Assembly (NCBI RefSeq): GCF_016545825.1
Contig: NC_052614.1
Span: forward strand, 21,284,559 to 21,348,558
Direction of reading: 5' to 3'
DNA from: Eucalyptus grandis
Lineage: Eukaryota > Streptophyta > Magnoliopsida > Myrtales > Myrtaceae
Length of the DNA: 64,000 nucleotides
The position numbers and the translations under genes were made by a program. Within the stretch, counting starts at the first letter, position 1. Every line of letters begins with the position of its first letter. A model generated the notes under the pieces. That model had not been told where the DNA came from and did not search any database. It was given only the letters and a program-made list of their open reading frames with translations. Below are positions 45,214 through 56,337 of this stretch, piece after piece.

Positions 45214-45313
45214 NNNNNNNNNNNNNNNNNNNNNNNNNNNNNNNNNNNNNNNNNNNNNNNNNNNNNNNNNNNNNNNNNNNNNNNNNNNNNNNNNNNNNNN
45301 NNNNNNNNNNNNN
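45214..45313. other. Assembly gap of exactly 100 N
   Basis: One hundred undetermined bases. A round 100 is a common placeholder for a gap of unknown size. By alignment with the 3' LTR, about 805 bases of the 5' LTR of the gypsy element, plus the end of the TIR element, should lie here. Confidence 0.95.
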
Positions 45314-47585
45314 GGCCGCCGTTTGACTCCGCTGGACCTCCCGACTTCCCCCTCACCCTCTGCCGGCCTTCCCTCGCCGTTTTGACCACCGGAGTAGCCC
45401 CGGCCAGCCCCGACCAGCAACCCACGAAATGGGTTTCCAGCCCCTTTCGGGCTCGTTTTGGGCCGTTTCCGGGCCCCGAAACCGAGCCGTGCTTTGGAGT
45501 TTGTTGTTCCTCGCGCCGCCCCCGTCGAATTGATCCAATTTGCGCGCGATTTGGTGAGTAATCACACTAATCCCGGATTAGTTGGCTAATTATGCTTAAG
45601 GTTGGTTTAGTTTTAATTAATTATGTTTAGGTTGTTAGATTAGAATAAATTAGCAATTATTAATCAATTGTGATGCGATTTAGATAAATTGATTGCACAA
45701 TTAGCAAGTAGACGTGGTCTACTAATTATTGGAAGTGCCTCGGGATTTTTCCCGACCCTTAGTGGGCTCCAATTAGGCTTTTCGGGTCTAAGTGGAATTT
45801 TTAGTATTTAAATATTAATTTTCGGAATTAAATTAAATAATTATTTATTTTCGAAAATTCAACTTAGATGGTTCGGAACCGAAATTTTATGATGATGACC
45901 GTGGTGAAGTCTGTTTATTTAATCGGGCTTTATTTTGAGCTCAATTGAATTTTTAATATTAATTATTTAATTTTCGAAGTTAATAAATTAATAAATTATT
46001 TTTCAGAAATTAAGATTTTGATGGCCGACGATCGAAATCTCGTGCTGATCGTCGTGGCGTAGTCCGTTTATTTATTTGAGCTCCACGTTGTATGAAATTG
46101 AATAAATTGTGATATTTTAGGATTTACCTAAATTGATTGGAATTGATTGAGATTGAATTGTTGATTGGTAAATGGCCAAGTATGTTATTTAGCATTTATA
46201 ATGCTTTGTTGAGTTGATTTAATTATTTGATTGAGAAGTCGTTGGGCATTGGTTGTCGGTATTGAAAGTAGATTGGTAATCACTTGAAAGAGGACACGTG
46301 GGCTCGGTGAATTGGAATATCACCTGGAGAATGCACGTGAATTCAGTGGTTGAATATGTCACCTTGGCGAAAGGTAGCCTGAGAGAATGCACGTGGCTCG
46401 GAGACTCGGTATGTGCTCTGGAGAATGCACGTGGCTCGGTGACGAGTTTGGCATCTAAAAGGGCACGTGGCTCGGTGACAGAGTTTGGCATCTAAAAGGG
46501 CACGTGGGCTCGGTGAATTGATGCATCACCTTGGTGAGATAGCACCTAAGAGAATGCACGTGGGCCCAGGCATCTAAAAGGGCACGTGGGCTCGGTGAAT
46601 TGATGCATCACTTTGGTAAGATAGCACGTAAGAGAATGCGCGCCTGATAAGCTCGGTGAATTGATGCATCACTTTGGTGAGATAGCACCTAAGAGAATGC
46701 ACATGGGCCCAATTTGCTAAAAGGGCACGTGGGATAGTGAATTGATGCATCACTTTGGTGAGATAGCACCCAAGAGAATGCACATGGGCCATCTAAAAGG
46801 GCACGTGGGCTCGGTGACTTGATGTATCACTTTGGTGAAGAGGTCGCCTTAGAGAATGCACGTGGGCCCATTTCGACGCACGTGGACTCGAAGACTTGGA
46901 ATGTCGTCCTGGAGAACGCACGTGGCCTAGCTTTTAGATACTCCTCCGTGGAAAATGAATTGTATGACATGTAATTGACTGGTTCGATTTGTTTGGAATA
47001 AATAGGTGTCTATTGTGAATTGTACTGACTTGCAGGTGAAATATGAGGCCAAGGTAAGTCCTCTGCCTTATGTGTGTTTAGGCAGCCTGTAGTATAATGG
47101 TTTACTAATCGGGGCTTAGTGGGGTAGAACTCGCTGAGACGTAGTCTCATCCCGGTTTGGGGAAATCATTTCAGGACCCCGTTGAGAAGCTGAGGAGGAG
47201 GAATCGGAGAAGGAGAACTCGGAGGTGAATCTTGAGAAGGATTTTTGGAAGAAAAAGATAATCCTAAGAGGGGCCTTGAGTACGGCCTAGTTCGACTAAG
47301 ATTCTATCTTCTTTTGAGATCTTCATTTTGATGTGAATAGAGATAGAGTAAAAAGTTGTGAAGTACTCTAATTTGTGTTTTGTATAAAAGTTTGGTTATA
47401 AGTTTCAATATGAAAAATATAGCCATGCTTTTCTATCACATCGTTTTATTGTCTGGGGATTTTAACTGCTTTCGCATGTGCTTAATAAATGAAAGGGTCG
47501 GCGCGATACATAGTCCTGGGATATCACATTATAAAATCGACCAAGTGTGAAGAATGTGTGCGTGCCCGAGGATCGGGGCGTGACA
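45314..47585 (+). mobile_element. 5' LTR (3' part only) of the long-LTR Ty3/gypsy element
   Basis: Colinear and nearly identical to 52742-54920 of the 3' LTR. It begins with the GC-rich segment, passes the AATTAATT blocks and the CACGTG array, and ends GGGGCGTGACA at 47585, just before a primer-binding site. The first 805 or so bases are missing in the N gap. It is about 93 bases longer than the corresponding 3' LTR part, mostly in the CACGTG array. Confidence 0.9.
46290..46930 (+). repeat. CACGTG (G-box) tandem array in the 5' LTR
   Basis: Repeats of about 75-105 bases built from 'gcacgtgggctcggtga(a/c)ttgatg(c/t)atcac(t/c)ttggtgagatagcacctaagagaat' and 'ctaaaagg'. More than ten CACGTG words occur. 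CACGTG is the core G-box bound by plant bHLH and bZIP factors; its use here is inferred only from sequence. Confidence 0.9.
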
Positions 47586-47596
47586 TCCTCTTTTTA

Positions 47597-47608
47597 TGGT
47601 ATCAGAGC
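47597..47608 (+). promoter_or_regulatory. Primer-binding site, initiator tRNA-Met type
   Basis: TGGTATCAGAGC lies 12 bases inside the 5' LTR end (47585). It is complementary to the 3' end of plant initiator tRNA-Met, the common primer for LTR retrotransposon reverse transcription. This fixes the element as plus-strand and confirms the LTR border. Confidence 0.9.
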
Positions 47609-47786
47609 GAAGTTGAAGATTGGAGTGATAAGGAGCGTTGACCATGGGATAGTTAGTAGGAAAGACCTTTAAATTCATGCTGGTGCATGTCTGTGTTAGT
47701 TGAATGCTAGAATTGTTGTGTATGGATCGTTCATCTTCTAATCCAGTGTGGATTTGGAAGACGGGTTTCAGTGTAAAGACTAAACC

Positions 47787-48560
47787 ATGAGCGAGCAGGA
47801 GTTAAGGACTCCTAGTAAGAGGACAATGTCCCTTGTGACTCGGGATAATACATTGACAAAGGTCGGTACCCGAGGTGGTTGTGGCAGAGTGTTGGCTCTG
47901 GCCAGCTCGAGTGTAAGAGTACCACCGCAGGTTGGTACTAGTGTAGCAGCGTCGAATGATCCTAAGTTTGATAGGATCGTTCTGATGCTAGTGTTCCTTG
48001 GGAACTGGAAAAGACAGCAGGCTTAAGATCGAGCCGCCGTCAGTGCCGCAATCGTTGTTGTTGCCTCACCTGCTGAGATCCAGAGTGGAGATGTGATCCG
48101 GGAGCGTGTCATTGCATTCGAGCAGGTATAGATCCGTTCGGCGAAAATGGAAATCGGTCGGGGAAAAGACCGAGGTCGAGAGAAAAGTATTCTATTCCAC
48201 TCGCGTGGAAGGATGGGGTAGTCGAGGTCGATGCAGAGTCAAATAGATCGGGTTATTTCCGGACGTGATGATGGAGATCGGTCTTATGTCTTTCCTAGGG
48301 CCTTGAAATTGTTTGGAGTATAGCCAACGGGGATATTTGGTCGAGTGGTTCTAGCGGGTGATGGGGCAACCGAAAAGAGTGTGTCTTTATCACTTGGCGG
48401 GGAGATAGAAGACGCACCAAATAGGTGTCGGAATTGTAGAAGGAAGCATGCATAAATCCAGTAACCGAGTATGACTAGAACCTGTTGTGATGATGACCGG
48501 CATGGCCATCAAGTGAAGGACTGTCAGTGGAAGTCTAAGGTAGCATAGACATCGCTACTA
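47787..48560 (+). mobile_element. Degenerate gag with zinc-knuckle remnant of the gypsy element
   Basis: The first frame from 47787 (79 codons) begins MSEQELRTPSKRTMSL and ends SNDPKFDRI; frames then change repeatedly. Near 48430-48540 a CCHC-like segment reads CRNCRRKH and, later, CDDDRHGHQVKDCQWKSK, which resembles the gag zinc knuckle. The central capsid helices are not recognisable, so gag is badly broken or partly deleted. Gag would package the element's RNA. Confidence 0.55.
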
Positions 48561-49189
48561 CCGCCAGAACGCCACTAGGATGGCGAAAGGAATGAGAGTA
48601 GAATTGACCTTGCACCGATTGGAGAAAGAATGTGTTGGAAGTGATTTTATCAGAGCAGCGCAGCATAGCTTTGTGCCGAATTGGTAGAACTTAAATTGTT
48701 GAAGTAAAAGTGAAAGAGAAGGGAATCACTAGCAATAGTTGTGCTTGACTAGTTGCTGAGGTGTGAGTTTGACGCCACATGAATAGTGTGGGCTCAAGGA
48801 GCATCTAGTGATAATGAATCACGATCTTGGAGTAATCCAGTTTAGTCCATTAGTTTGCGAAAATGTCGAGATTATTAAGAGTCGAAAAGAATCTTCGATT
48901 TAATTAATCTCGTTGGTTAAAGATAATCCGTTTGTTAGACGGAGGTTGCCAAGATTGATTTGACAACTGTAGTGGATGTGTTAGTTGAGAAATAGAATGT
49001 GAAGAAGGTGGCCGTGATATAGAAAATTTCTAAGATGGTTCCAAAAGAATTGCCAGGGTTACCTCCAGAAAGAGAGATAGAATTTGTAATTGAACTAGCA
49101 CCAAGATAGAGCCACTCTCGAAGGCTTCTTACCAACTGTTGTTGTCTGAATTGGTAGAATTGAAGATGCATATGTGAAAATTGATGAAT

Positions 49190-49975
49190 GAGGAATTCGT
49201 TTATATCAGTGCATCACTTTGGGGAAACATCAGTTTTGTTTGTGAGAAGAAGAAAGATGGTGTGTTGCGAGTGTGCATCGACCATCGTCAACTCAATTAG
49301 GTGAAGATCAAGGACAAGTGTTCTTTGTCAAAGATCAATGAATGGTGTGACTAGTTACAAAGAGTATCGATGTTTTAAAGGTCGACTTGAGATTATGAAG
49401 TCGTCAGTTACGAACCAGGAAGGAGGTTGTACGAAAGGCAGCTGTTCGTACTTGATATGGTCTTTACGAGAGTATTGTAAAAGATCGTTTAGCCTGGTGA
49501 ACACTCCAGTTGCTGTCATGGATTTGACAATCAGAATGTTCAAGGAATATCTGGATCAGTTTATGATAGTATTCATTGATGACATCTTGGTCTATTCGAG
49601 AAGTGATGAAGAGCATGAGAATCATCTAAGATTAGTGCTTCAGACCTTAAGAACTCATTAGCTATATGCTAAGTTTAGCAAATGCGAGTTTTGGTTGACT
49701 CGTGTTGTATTCTTAGGTCATGTGATTTCCGGAGAAAGAATCTCCGTCGACCCGAGCAAGATAGAAGCCATGATCAATTGGCGGCCGACATCGGTGTCGG
49801 AGATCGAAGTTTTACGGGGTTAGCGGGTTATTACAGACGGTTTGTGGAAGGGTTCTCATCGATAGCGTCGCCTCTGACAAAGCTCCTGAAGAAAGAAGAG
49901 AAATTTGTATGGTCAGACAAGTGCGAGCGTAGTTTCCAAGAGCTGAAGGAAAAGCTTACTACCGCACTGTGCTGA
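49190..49975 (+). mobile_element. Reverse transcriptase of the gypsy element, frameshifted
   Basis: RT motifs run in order: SFVCEKKKDGVLRVCIDHRQLN near 49225-49300, the catalytic segment VFIDDILVYSRSDEEHENHLRL at about 49570-49630 (with the DD of the active site present), then GLAGYYRRFVEGFSSIASPLTKLL at 49818-49890, the start of the RNase H linker. At least four frame changes separate them. The order and motifs are those of the Ty3/gypsy class. The aspartic protease that should precede it (48600-49150) is not recognisable. Confidence 0.8.
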
Positions 49976-50492
49976 CGATTCCATCTAGTCTGGAGGATTC
50001 GAGATCTATAGTGATGCGTCATTCGGGGATTGGGTTGCGTGCGATGTAACATGGCGAGTGGTTGCATACGCTTCCGGCGAGTTGAGACCTCATGAATTGA
50101 ACTATCCGACGCATGACTTGGAACTTGCAGCCATCATATTTGTGTTGAAGATTTGGAGGCACTATTTGTGCAGAGAAAAGTTTCAGATCTTCACGGACCA
50201 TCAGAGTCTCAAGTATTTGTTCTCTCAGAAGGAGTTGAACATGAGACAGCGTCGATGGATGGAATTGCTGAAAGACTACGACTGTGATATTCTATATCAC
50301 CCAGGAAAGGCGAATAAGGTTGCCGATGCATTGAGTCAGAAATCTTCAGTAGCACGGATCTTGGTTAAGGAGTGGAACTTAATCGAGAGAGCTCGGGATT
50401 CGGAATTCAAATTTAAGGTAGGCCACCTCTTGAGTCTTATGGCCACCCTCAAAATTGAACCGGATGTTCAAGTCAGAATCAAGCAACTCTAA
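49976..50492 (+). mobile_element. RNase H domain of the gypsy element
   Basis: The frame from 50058 gives [20 protein letters not shown], then [11 protein letters not shown], then [20 protein letters not shown] and VADALSQKS, the standard RNase H segment of Ty3/gypsy pol. It is the best preserved coding block of the element (144 codons). The first part of the domain, before 50058, is in another frame. Confidence 0.85.
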
Positions 50493-50599
50493 CCGACAGA
50501 TCCAAACATTCAGAGAATTCTTCAAGAGGATACTGATAAAAGAAAGGCTGATTTTCAAGTTTCTGATGATGGGGTATTGAGGCTTCGTGGATGTTTGGT

Positions 50600-51500
50600 T
50601 GTACCTGACGATGTAGAGCTTAGAGAGGATATTTTATCTGAAGCATATCGTAGCAATTACAGCGTTCATCCTGGAAGCACTAAGATGTATCAGAATCTGC
50701 ATCAATGCTCTTTTGGTCGGGTATGAAAGGCGGACATCGCCAAGCATGTGACCAAGTGTTTGACTTGTCGGCAAGTAAAAGCCCGGCATTGCAAGCCGGG
50801 AGGACTTACGCAGCCTCTCGCGATCCCAAAGTGGAAATAGGAGCATATCACGATGGACTTCGTGGCCCTTGGACTACCAAGGAGTCAGAGGGGGAATAAT
50901 TTGATTTGGGTAGTAGTCGACAGGTTGACAAAGTCAGCTCACTTCATTGCAGTTCGAAAGGACTTGAGTCTAGATAGACATGCGGACCTGTATGTGCGTC
51001 AAGTGGTTCGAATGCATGGAGTCCCGGTTACGATAACATCTGATAGAGACCCGAGGTTTCTGCTGCTTTTTGGAAGAGCTTGCGAGTGCTTTAGGTACAA
51101 AGCTTGATGCAGTACGGCGTATCATCCTCAAACGGATGGCTAGTCTGAAAGGACAATTCAGACTCTTGAAGACATGCTAAGAGCATGTGTAATAGACTTC
51201 AAAGGAAGTTGGGAAGATCAGCTTCATCTGGTGGAATTCGCCTACAACAACAGTTATCAGCAGAGCATCAAGATAGCTCCATTTGAAGCGTTGTATGGCC
51301 GAGCATGTAGAACTCTAGTGTGTTAGGATGAAGTCGAAGAAAGGAAGATAACAGGCCCAGAGTTGGTTCAGCAATCGGTAAATGCCGTGGCAGTGATCAG
51401 AGACAGATTAAAGACAGCGCGGAAGCGGCAAAAGTTATGCGGATAAGTGTCGAAGGTCTTTGGAATTCCAAGTTGATGATCACGTTTTCTAAAAGTGTCA
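50600..51500 (+). mobile_element. Integrase zinc-binding and core domains of the gypsy element, frameshifted
   Basis: The zinc-binding part shows YRSNYSVHPGSTKMYQNL (50645-50700) and, after a shift, HVTKCLTCRQVKARHC (about 50747-50795). The core shows HITMDFVALGLP, VVVDRLTKSAHF (first catalytic Asp) and VTITSDRDPRF (second Asp) in the frame 50853-51107. It then decays into several frames up to 51480 ([20 protein letters not shown] around 51243-51300). Integrase would insert the element DNA copy into the genome. Confidence 0.8.
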
Positions 51501-51936
51501 CCAATGAGGGAACTTCGCTTTGGTAAGAAAGGCAAGCTGAGTCCGAGGTACGTAGGTCCATTTGAGATTCTTGAAAGAATCGGAAACCTAGCGTATCATC
51601 TTGCGTTGCCGCCAAGATTAGCGCAAGTACATGACGTCTTTCACGTGTCGATATTAAGGAAGTTCGAGCTTGACCCGACCCACGAGCTCAATTTCGAGAA
51701 ATTGGACGTGGATGACCGTGTGTCATACGTGGAAAGCCCAGTCCAGATTGTCGATCGCAAAGAGCAAGTTCTGCGTACAAAGACCATTCCGTTGGTCAAA
51801 GTGATGCAACACCACGGTACTGAAGGAGCGACTTGGGAGACTGAAGAGTCGATGAGAGAGTTGTACCCCCACCTTTTTAGCAAAGTGTATAATGGTTTAA
51901 ATTTCGAGGACGAAATTTTTATAAGAGGGGAAGAGT
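51495..51936 (+). mobile_element. Integrase C-terminal and chromodomain-like end, plus polypurine tract
   Basis: One open frame of 148 codons contains FGKKGKLSPRYVGPFEILER, then LAQVHDVFHVSILRKF, and ends with the ATWETEESMRELYPHLF segment. This is typical of chromovirus-type gypsy elements such as the Del/Tekay group, to which the very long LTRs also point. The coding end overlaps TTCGAGGACGAAATTTTT, followed by the purine tract AAGAGGGGAAGAG at about 51923-51935, immediately before the 3' LTR. Confidence 0.85.
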
Positions 51937-52457
51937 TGTGACATCCTGAAATTTGATCCCGTTTCGATAAAATGAAATGTGCATTTCGTTGACGTGCCTA
52001 TGGTCCTTTTTCTCTGAGCTGATCACTCACGAGTTAGCTAATCTATTGGGTGAAGCCGTTAAGGGATATAACCGCGGTAAAATCCTTAAAAGCTACCTAA
52101 TTGGTTGGATTGGACTAAAATCGCGTTCGATCGATTTTAATCATGAAATTTAATTCGGTTTTGGGAATCGAATATTCGGGCGTGTCACAATTCATTTTTA
52201 GGACCGTCTCATCGTCTATCAATTTATTGCCGAGTCAGAAATTTCAAGAAAGAAATTATCGGAGAAAAAATCGAAGACCGAAAGAAAATAGAAAGGGAAA
52301 GAAAAAAAAAAAAGAATAAAATAAGACTAATGGTATTAGGTTATTTTATTTCTTTTCTCTCCCTCTCTCTTCTTTTCTCTCTTTTCTCTCTCCTCTCCCC
52401 TCCCCCTCGTGCGATTCCCCCATCCCTCTCTCTCTTCCTTTTGACCGGTCCAACCTT

Positions 52458-52507
<50 letters not shown>

Positions 52508-54920
52508 CTTCTTCTTCTTCCTCCCTCCGCACGTTCGAACAAGCGAACGAAACAGAAGCTCGAGCGAGGCTGCCGTTGTTGCCGTGCCGCCGCCCGCCAC
52601 CCGTCCCGCTGCCGCACCGCGCGCCCACCCGCGCACGCCGTGCGCTCCGCCCGCGTCCATCGCCGCTGCCGCTCCTTCCCGTGCGAATCAGCCCCGCTCA
52701 GCTCAGTTTCTGTCCCGACCAGCCCCCGTCCGGCCACCTCCGGCCGCTGTTTGACTCCGCCGGACCTCCCCGACTTCCCCCTCACCCTCCACCGGCCTTC
52801 CCTCGCCGTTTTGGCCACCGGAGCAGCCCCGGCCAGCCCCGACCAGCAACCCACGAAGTGGGTTTCCAGCCCCTTTCGGGCTCGTTTTGGGCCGTTTCCG
52901 GGCCCCGAAACCGAGCCGTGCTTTGGAGTTTGTTGTTCCTCGCGCCGCCCCCGTCGGATTGATCCGATTTGCGCGCGATTTGGTGAGTAATCACACGAAT
53001 CCCAAATTAGTTGGCTAATTATGCTTAAGGTTGGTTTAGTTTTAATTAATTATGTTTAGGTTGTTAGATTAGAATAAATTAGCAATTATTAGTCAATTGT
53101 GATGCGATTTAGATAAATTGATTGCACAATTAGCAAGTAGACGTGGTCTACTAATTATTGGAAGTGCCTCAGGATTTTTCCCGACCCTTAGTGGGCTCCA
53201 ATTAGGCTTTTCCTGTCTAAGTGGAATTTTTAGTATTTAAATATTAATTTTCGGAATTAAATTAAATAATTATTTATTTTCCAAAAATTCAACTTAGATG
53301 GTCCGGAACCGAAATTTTATGCTGATGACCGTGGTGAAGTCCGTTTATTTAATCGGGCTTTATTTTGAGCTAAATAGAATTTTTAATATTAATTATTTAA
53401 TTTTCGAAGTTAATAAATTAATAAATTATTTTTCGGAAATTAAGATTTTGATGGCCGACGATCGAAATCTCGTGCTGATTGTCGTGGCGCAGTCCGTTTA
53501 TTTATTTGAGCTCCACGCTGTATGGAATTGAATAAATTGTGATATTTTAGGATTTACCCTAAATTGATTGGAATTGATTGAGATTGAATTGTTGATTGGT
53601 AAATGGCCAAGTATGTTATTTAGCATTTATAATTCTTTGTTGAGTTGATTTAATTATTTGATTGAGAAGTCGTTGGGCATTGGTTGTCGGTATTGAAAGT
53701 AGATTGGTAATCACTTGAAAGAGGACATGTGGGCTCGGTGAATTGGAATATCACCTGGAGAATGCACGTGAATTCAGTGGTTGAATATGTCACCTTGGCG
53801 AAAGGTCGCCCGAGAGAATGCACGTGGCTCGGAGACTCGATATGTGCTCCTGGAGAATGCACGTGGCTCGGTGACAGAATTTGGCATCTAAAAGGGCACG
53901 TGGGCTCGGTGAATTGATGCATCACTTTGGTGAGATAGCACCTAAGAGAATGCACGTGGGCCCAGGCATCTAAAAGGGCACGTGGGCTCGGTGAATTGAT
54001 GCATCACTTTGGTGAGATAGCACCTAAGAGAATGCACATGGGCGGCATCTAAAAGGGCACGTGGGCTCCAATTGATGCGCCACTTTGGTGAGATAGCACC
54101 CAAAGAGAATGCACGTGGGCCCAGGCATCTAAAAGGGCACGTGGGCTCGGTGACTTGATGTATCACTTTGGTGAAGAGGTCGCCTTAGAGAATGCACGTG
54201 GGCCCAAGGTTCGAGGCACGTGGACTCGGAGACTTGGAATGTCGTCCTGGAGAACGCACGTGGCCTAGCTTTTAGATACTCCTCCGTGGAAAATGAATTG
54301 TATGACATGTAATCGAGATATTCGATTTGTTTGGAATAAATAGGTGTCTATTGTGAATTGTACTAACTTGCAGGTGAAATATGAGGCCAAGGTAAGTCCT
54401 CTGCCCTATGCGTGTTTAGGCAGCTTGTAGTATAATGGTTTACTAATCGGGGCTTAGTGGGGTAGAACTTGCTGAGACGTAGTCTCATCCCGGTTTGGGG
54501 AAATCATTTCAGGACCCTGTTGAGAAGCTGAGGAGGAGGAATCCGAGAAGGAGAACTCGGAGGTGAATCTTGAGAAGGATTTTTGGAAGAAAAAGATAAT
54601 CTTAAGAGGGGCTTTGAGTACGGCCCAGTTCGACTAAGTTTCTATCTTCTTTTGAGATCTTCATTTTGATGTGAATAGAGATAGAGTAAAAAGTTGTGAA
54701 ATACTCTAATTTGTGTTTTGTATAAAAGTTTGGTTATAAGTTTCAATATAAAAAATATAGCCATGCTTTTCTATCACATCGTTTTATTGTCTGGGGATTT
54801 TAACTGCTTCCGCATGTGCTTAATAAATGAAAGGGTCGGTGATACATAGTCCCGGGATATCACATTATAAAATCGACCAAGTGTGAAGGATGTGTGCGTG
54901 CCCGAGGATCGGGCGTGACA
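51937..54920 (+). mobile_element. 3' LTR of the long-LTR Ty3/gypsy element (complete, 2,984 bp)
   Basis: It starts TGTGACATCCTG directly after the polypurine tract and ends GGGCGTGACA. It contains a (CT)n run at about 52463-52503 and a GC-rich block at 52560-52930, followed by GGTGAGTAATC-type sequence that could serve as a transcribed leader. Further on are AATTAATT-rich sequence and the CACGTG array (53725-54260). Flanking bases 54921-54925 are GTTGT; the matching 5' duplication is hidden in the gap. Long frames on both strands at 52330-52994 reflect CT/GC composition and are not genes. Confidence 0.9.
53725..54260 (+). repeat. CACGTG (G-box) tandem array in the 3' LTR
   Basis: Same unit family as 46290-46930, but with about one unit fewer and with scattered differences between corresponding units. 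CACGTG words sit roughly every 25-60 bases. Confidence 0.9.
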
Positions 54921-54934
54921 GTTGTGGTGTATAA
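54921..54934 (-). mobile_element. Short copia integrase fragment between gypsy LTR and TIR element
   Basis: Read on the minus strand together with 55731 onward, these 14 bases fit the conserved tyrosine-threonine-proline-glutamine segment of copia integrase. This shows that both flanking insertions went into the same minus-strand copia element. Confidence 0.65.
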
Positions 54935-55730
54935 GGGCCTGTTTGTTTGTATTTCTTTTTCTCTTTTTAAACACTTTTTCTGTTTTTGTTCTGGAACAAA
55001 AAGGAACAGCAACGCGTTTGGAGTGCGTTTCTGTTCCTTTTTTGTTCTTTTTTTCCCAAAACAAAAAGGGAACTTGCTGAGACTTAGAAACACTTTTTTA
55101 TTTTCTTCTTCTTTTTCTTTTTTTTTCTTCTTTTTTTTCTTTCTTTTTTCTTTCGTCGGTCGCCGACCTCGGCCATGGCCGGCGATCGGCCGACGAGGGC
55201 CGGCGGCCTCGCCCGACCACGGCGAGATTTGCCGGCCCTCGCGGGCGAGCCTCGCTGGCCTCACCTTGGCTGGGCGGTCGGCCTCGCCTTGGGCTGGGCG
55301 AGCTCGGCCTCGCCGGATCTGGGCGAGCTCGAGCTCGCCTAGCCAAGGCGAGGCCGACCTCGCGTCGAGTGGGCGAGCTTGGCCTCGCGGGATGCGGGCG
55401 AGCTCGAGGCTCGCCCGGCCAAGGCGAGGCCGAGCCTCGCCCGCTCTGGCGAGCCTCGCCGTGGGGGCGAGGTCGCCGCTCAAAAAAAAGAAGAAAAAAG
55501 AAAAAAGGAAAAATAAGAAAAAAATAGAAAAAAAAAAAATATTAAAAAATATTAAAAAATAAAAAGAAATAAAAAAATTATACAAATTTACCAAACGTGT
55601 TTCCGTTTATTTTTTGTTCCCGAACAAATTTACCAAACGCGTTTTTGTTCAAAAATTGTTCCCGAAACAAAATACTTTTTTCTATTTCTTTTCGAACAAT
55701 TTTTAAACAAAACGCAAACAAACGCACCCA
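54935..55730. mobile_element. Non-autonomous GC-cored TIR DNA transposon
   Basis: The left end GGGCCTGTTTGTTTGTATTT and the reverse complement of the right end GGGTGCGTTTGTTTGCGTTT match at 12 of the first 15 bases. Flanking ATAA is present on both sides (54931-54934 and 55730-55733; the border may shift by one base, giving TAA). Just inside, both ends repeat 'gttcnggaacaaaa' and 'caaacgcgttt' words. The centre (55155-55480) is very GC-rich with alternating GCGAGCTCG, CTCGCC and GGCGAGGC, and has purine/pyrimidine tracts either side. It encodes no transposase; the 222-codon and 244-codon frames on opposite strands are composition artefacts. Superfamily not fixed; a PIF/Harbinger-like or related MITE is possible. 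Confidence 0.75.
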
Positions 55731-56337
55731 TAAGTTGCACTTACTTCATCCACAATACCATTTCTTCACAAAATGCAAAAAATGTAATGAGAAGTATTCT
55801 CCTCAACGATCACTTGTCAAAACTTTGATTTTTGCGTCCCTTTGATTTTCAACAATAGCCTTATATCAAAAGCTTGATCTTTTGATTTCATTAGGTAAAC
55901 ATAAGTATATCTAGAGTAATCATCGATAAATGTAATAAAATAACAATTTCCTTCTCTAGTTAGTACAACATTTAATTCACAAATATTGGAATGCACCAGC
56001 TCAAGTACTTTAGTAGATCTTTCCACCTTTGAGAATGATTTCTTAGTCATATTAGCTTGTTCATAATCTTTCTTATCTAAATTATCACATTATATCATAC
56101 CAATTTTATTCATAAATTTCAAAGTACTATATTCAACGTGTGATAATCTATTATGCCACAAGGAAGACAACTCAAGCATATAAATAGAAATAATATTCTC
56201 ATTAATACTTAACTTGAACATTCTATTACAACAATACCCATTTCCACCAAACATCCCATACTTAGATAAGATGAGCTTATCAACATCTAACACAACCTTA
56301 ATTCCATTCTTGCACAACAAATTTGTTGATATAAGAT
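55731..56337 (-). mobile_element. Ty1/copia integrase and pre-integrase fragment (minus-strand element, part 2)
   Basis: The minus frame 56320-56090 contains LWHNRLSHVEYSTLKFMNKI, the GAG-pre-integrase HxxxxH motif. The frame 56050-55817 contains VHSNICELNV...GNCYFITFIDDYSRYTYVYL, the copia integrase core with its catalytic aspartates. A broken DRGGEY-like segment follows near 55800. The remainder of pol is cut off by the TIR element and the gypsy element. Its 5' neighbour is displaced to 60180-60810 by the solo LTR. Confidence 0.85.

Noticed and set aside
47089..47140. tRNA-like phrase 'gtagtataatggttta' in the LTRs (also near 54427 and inverted near 37025)
   Set aside because: It resembles a tRNA A box, but there is no B box (GGTTCGAATCC-like) or cloverleaf at the right distance.
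54860..55594. 222- and 244-codon frames on opposite strands
   Set aside because: Both arise from the repetitive GC core and homopolymer flanks of a TIR transposon; no domain, and mirrored composition on both strands.
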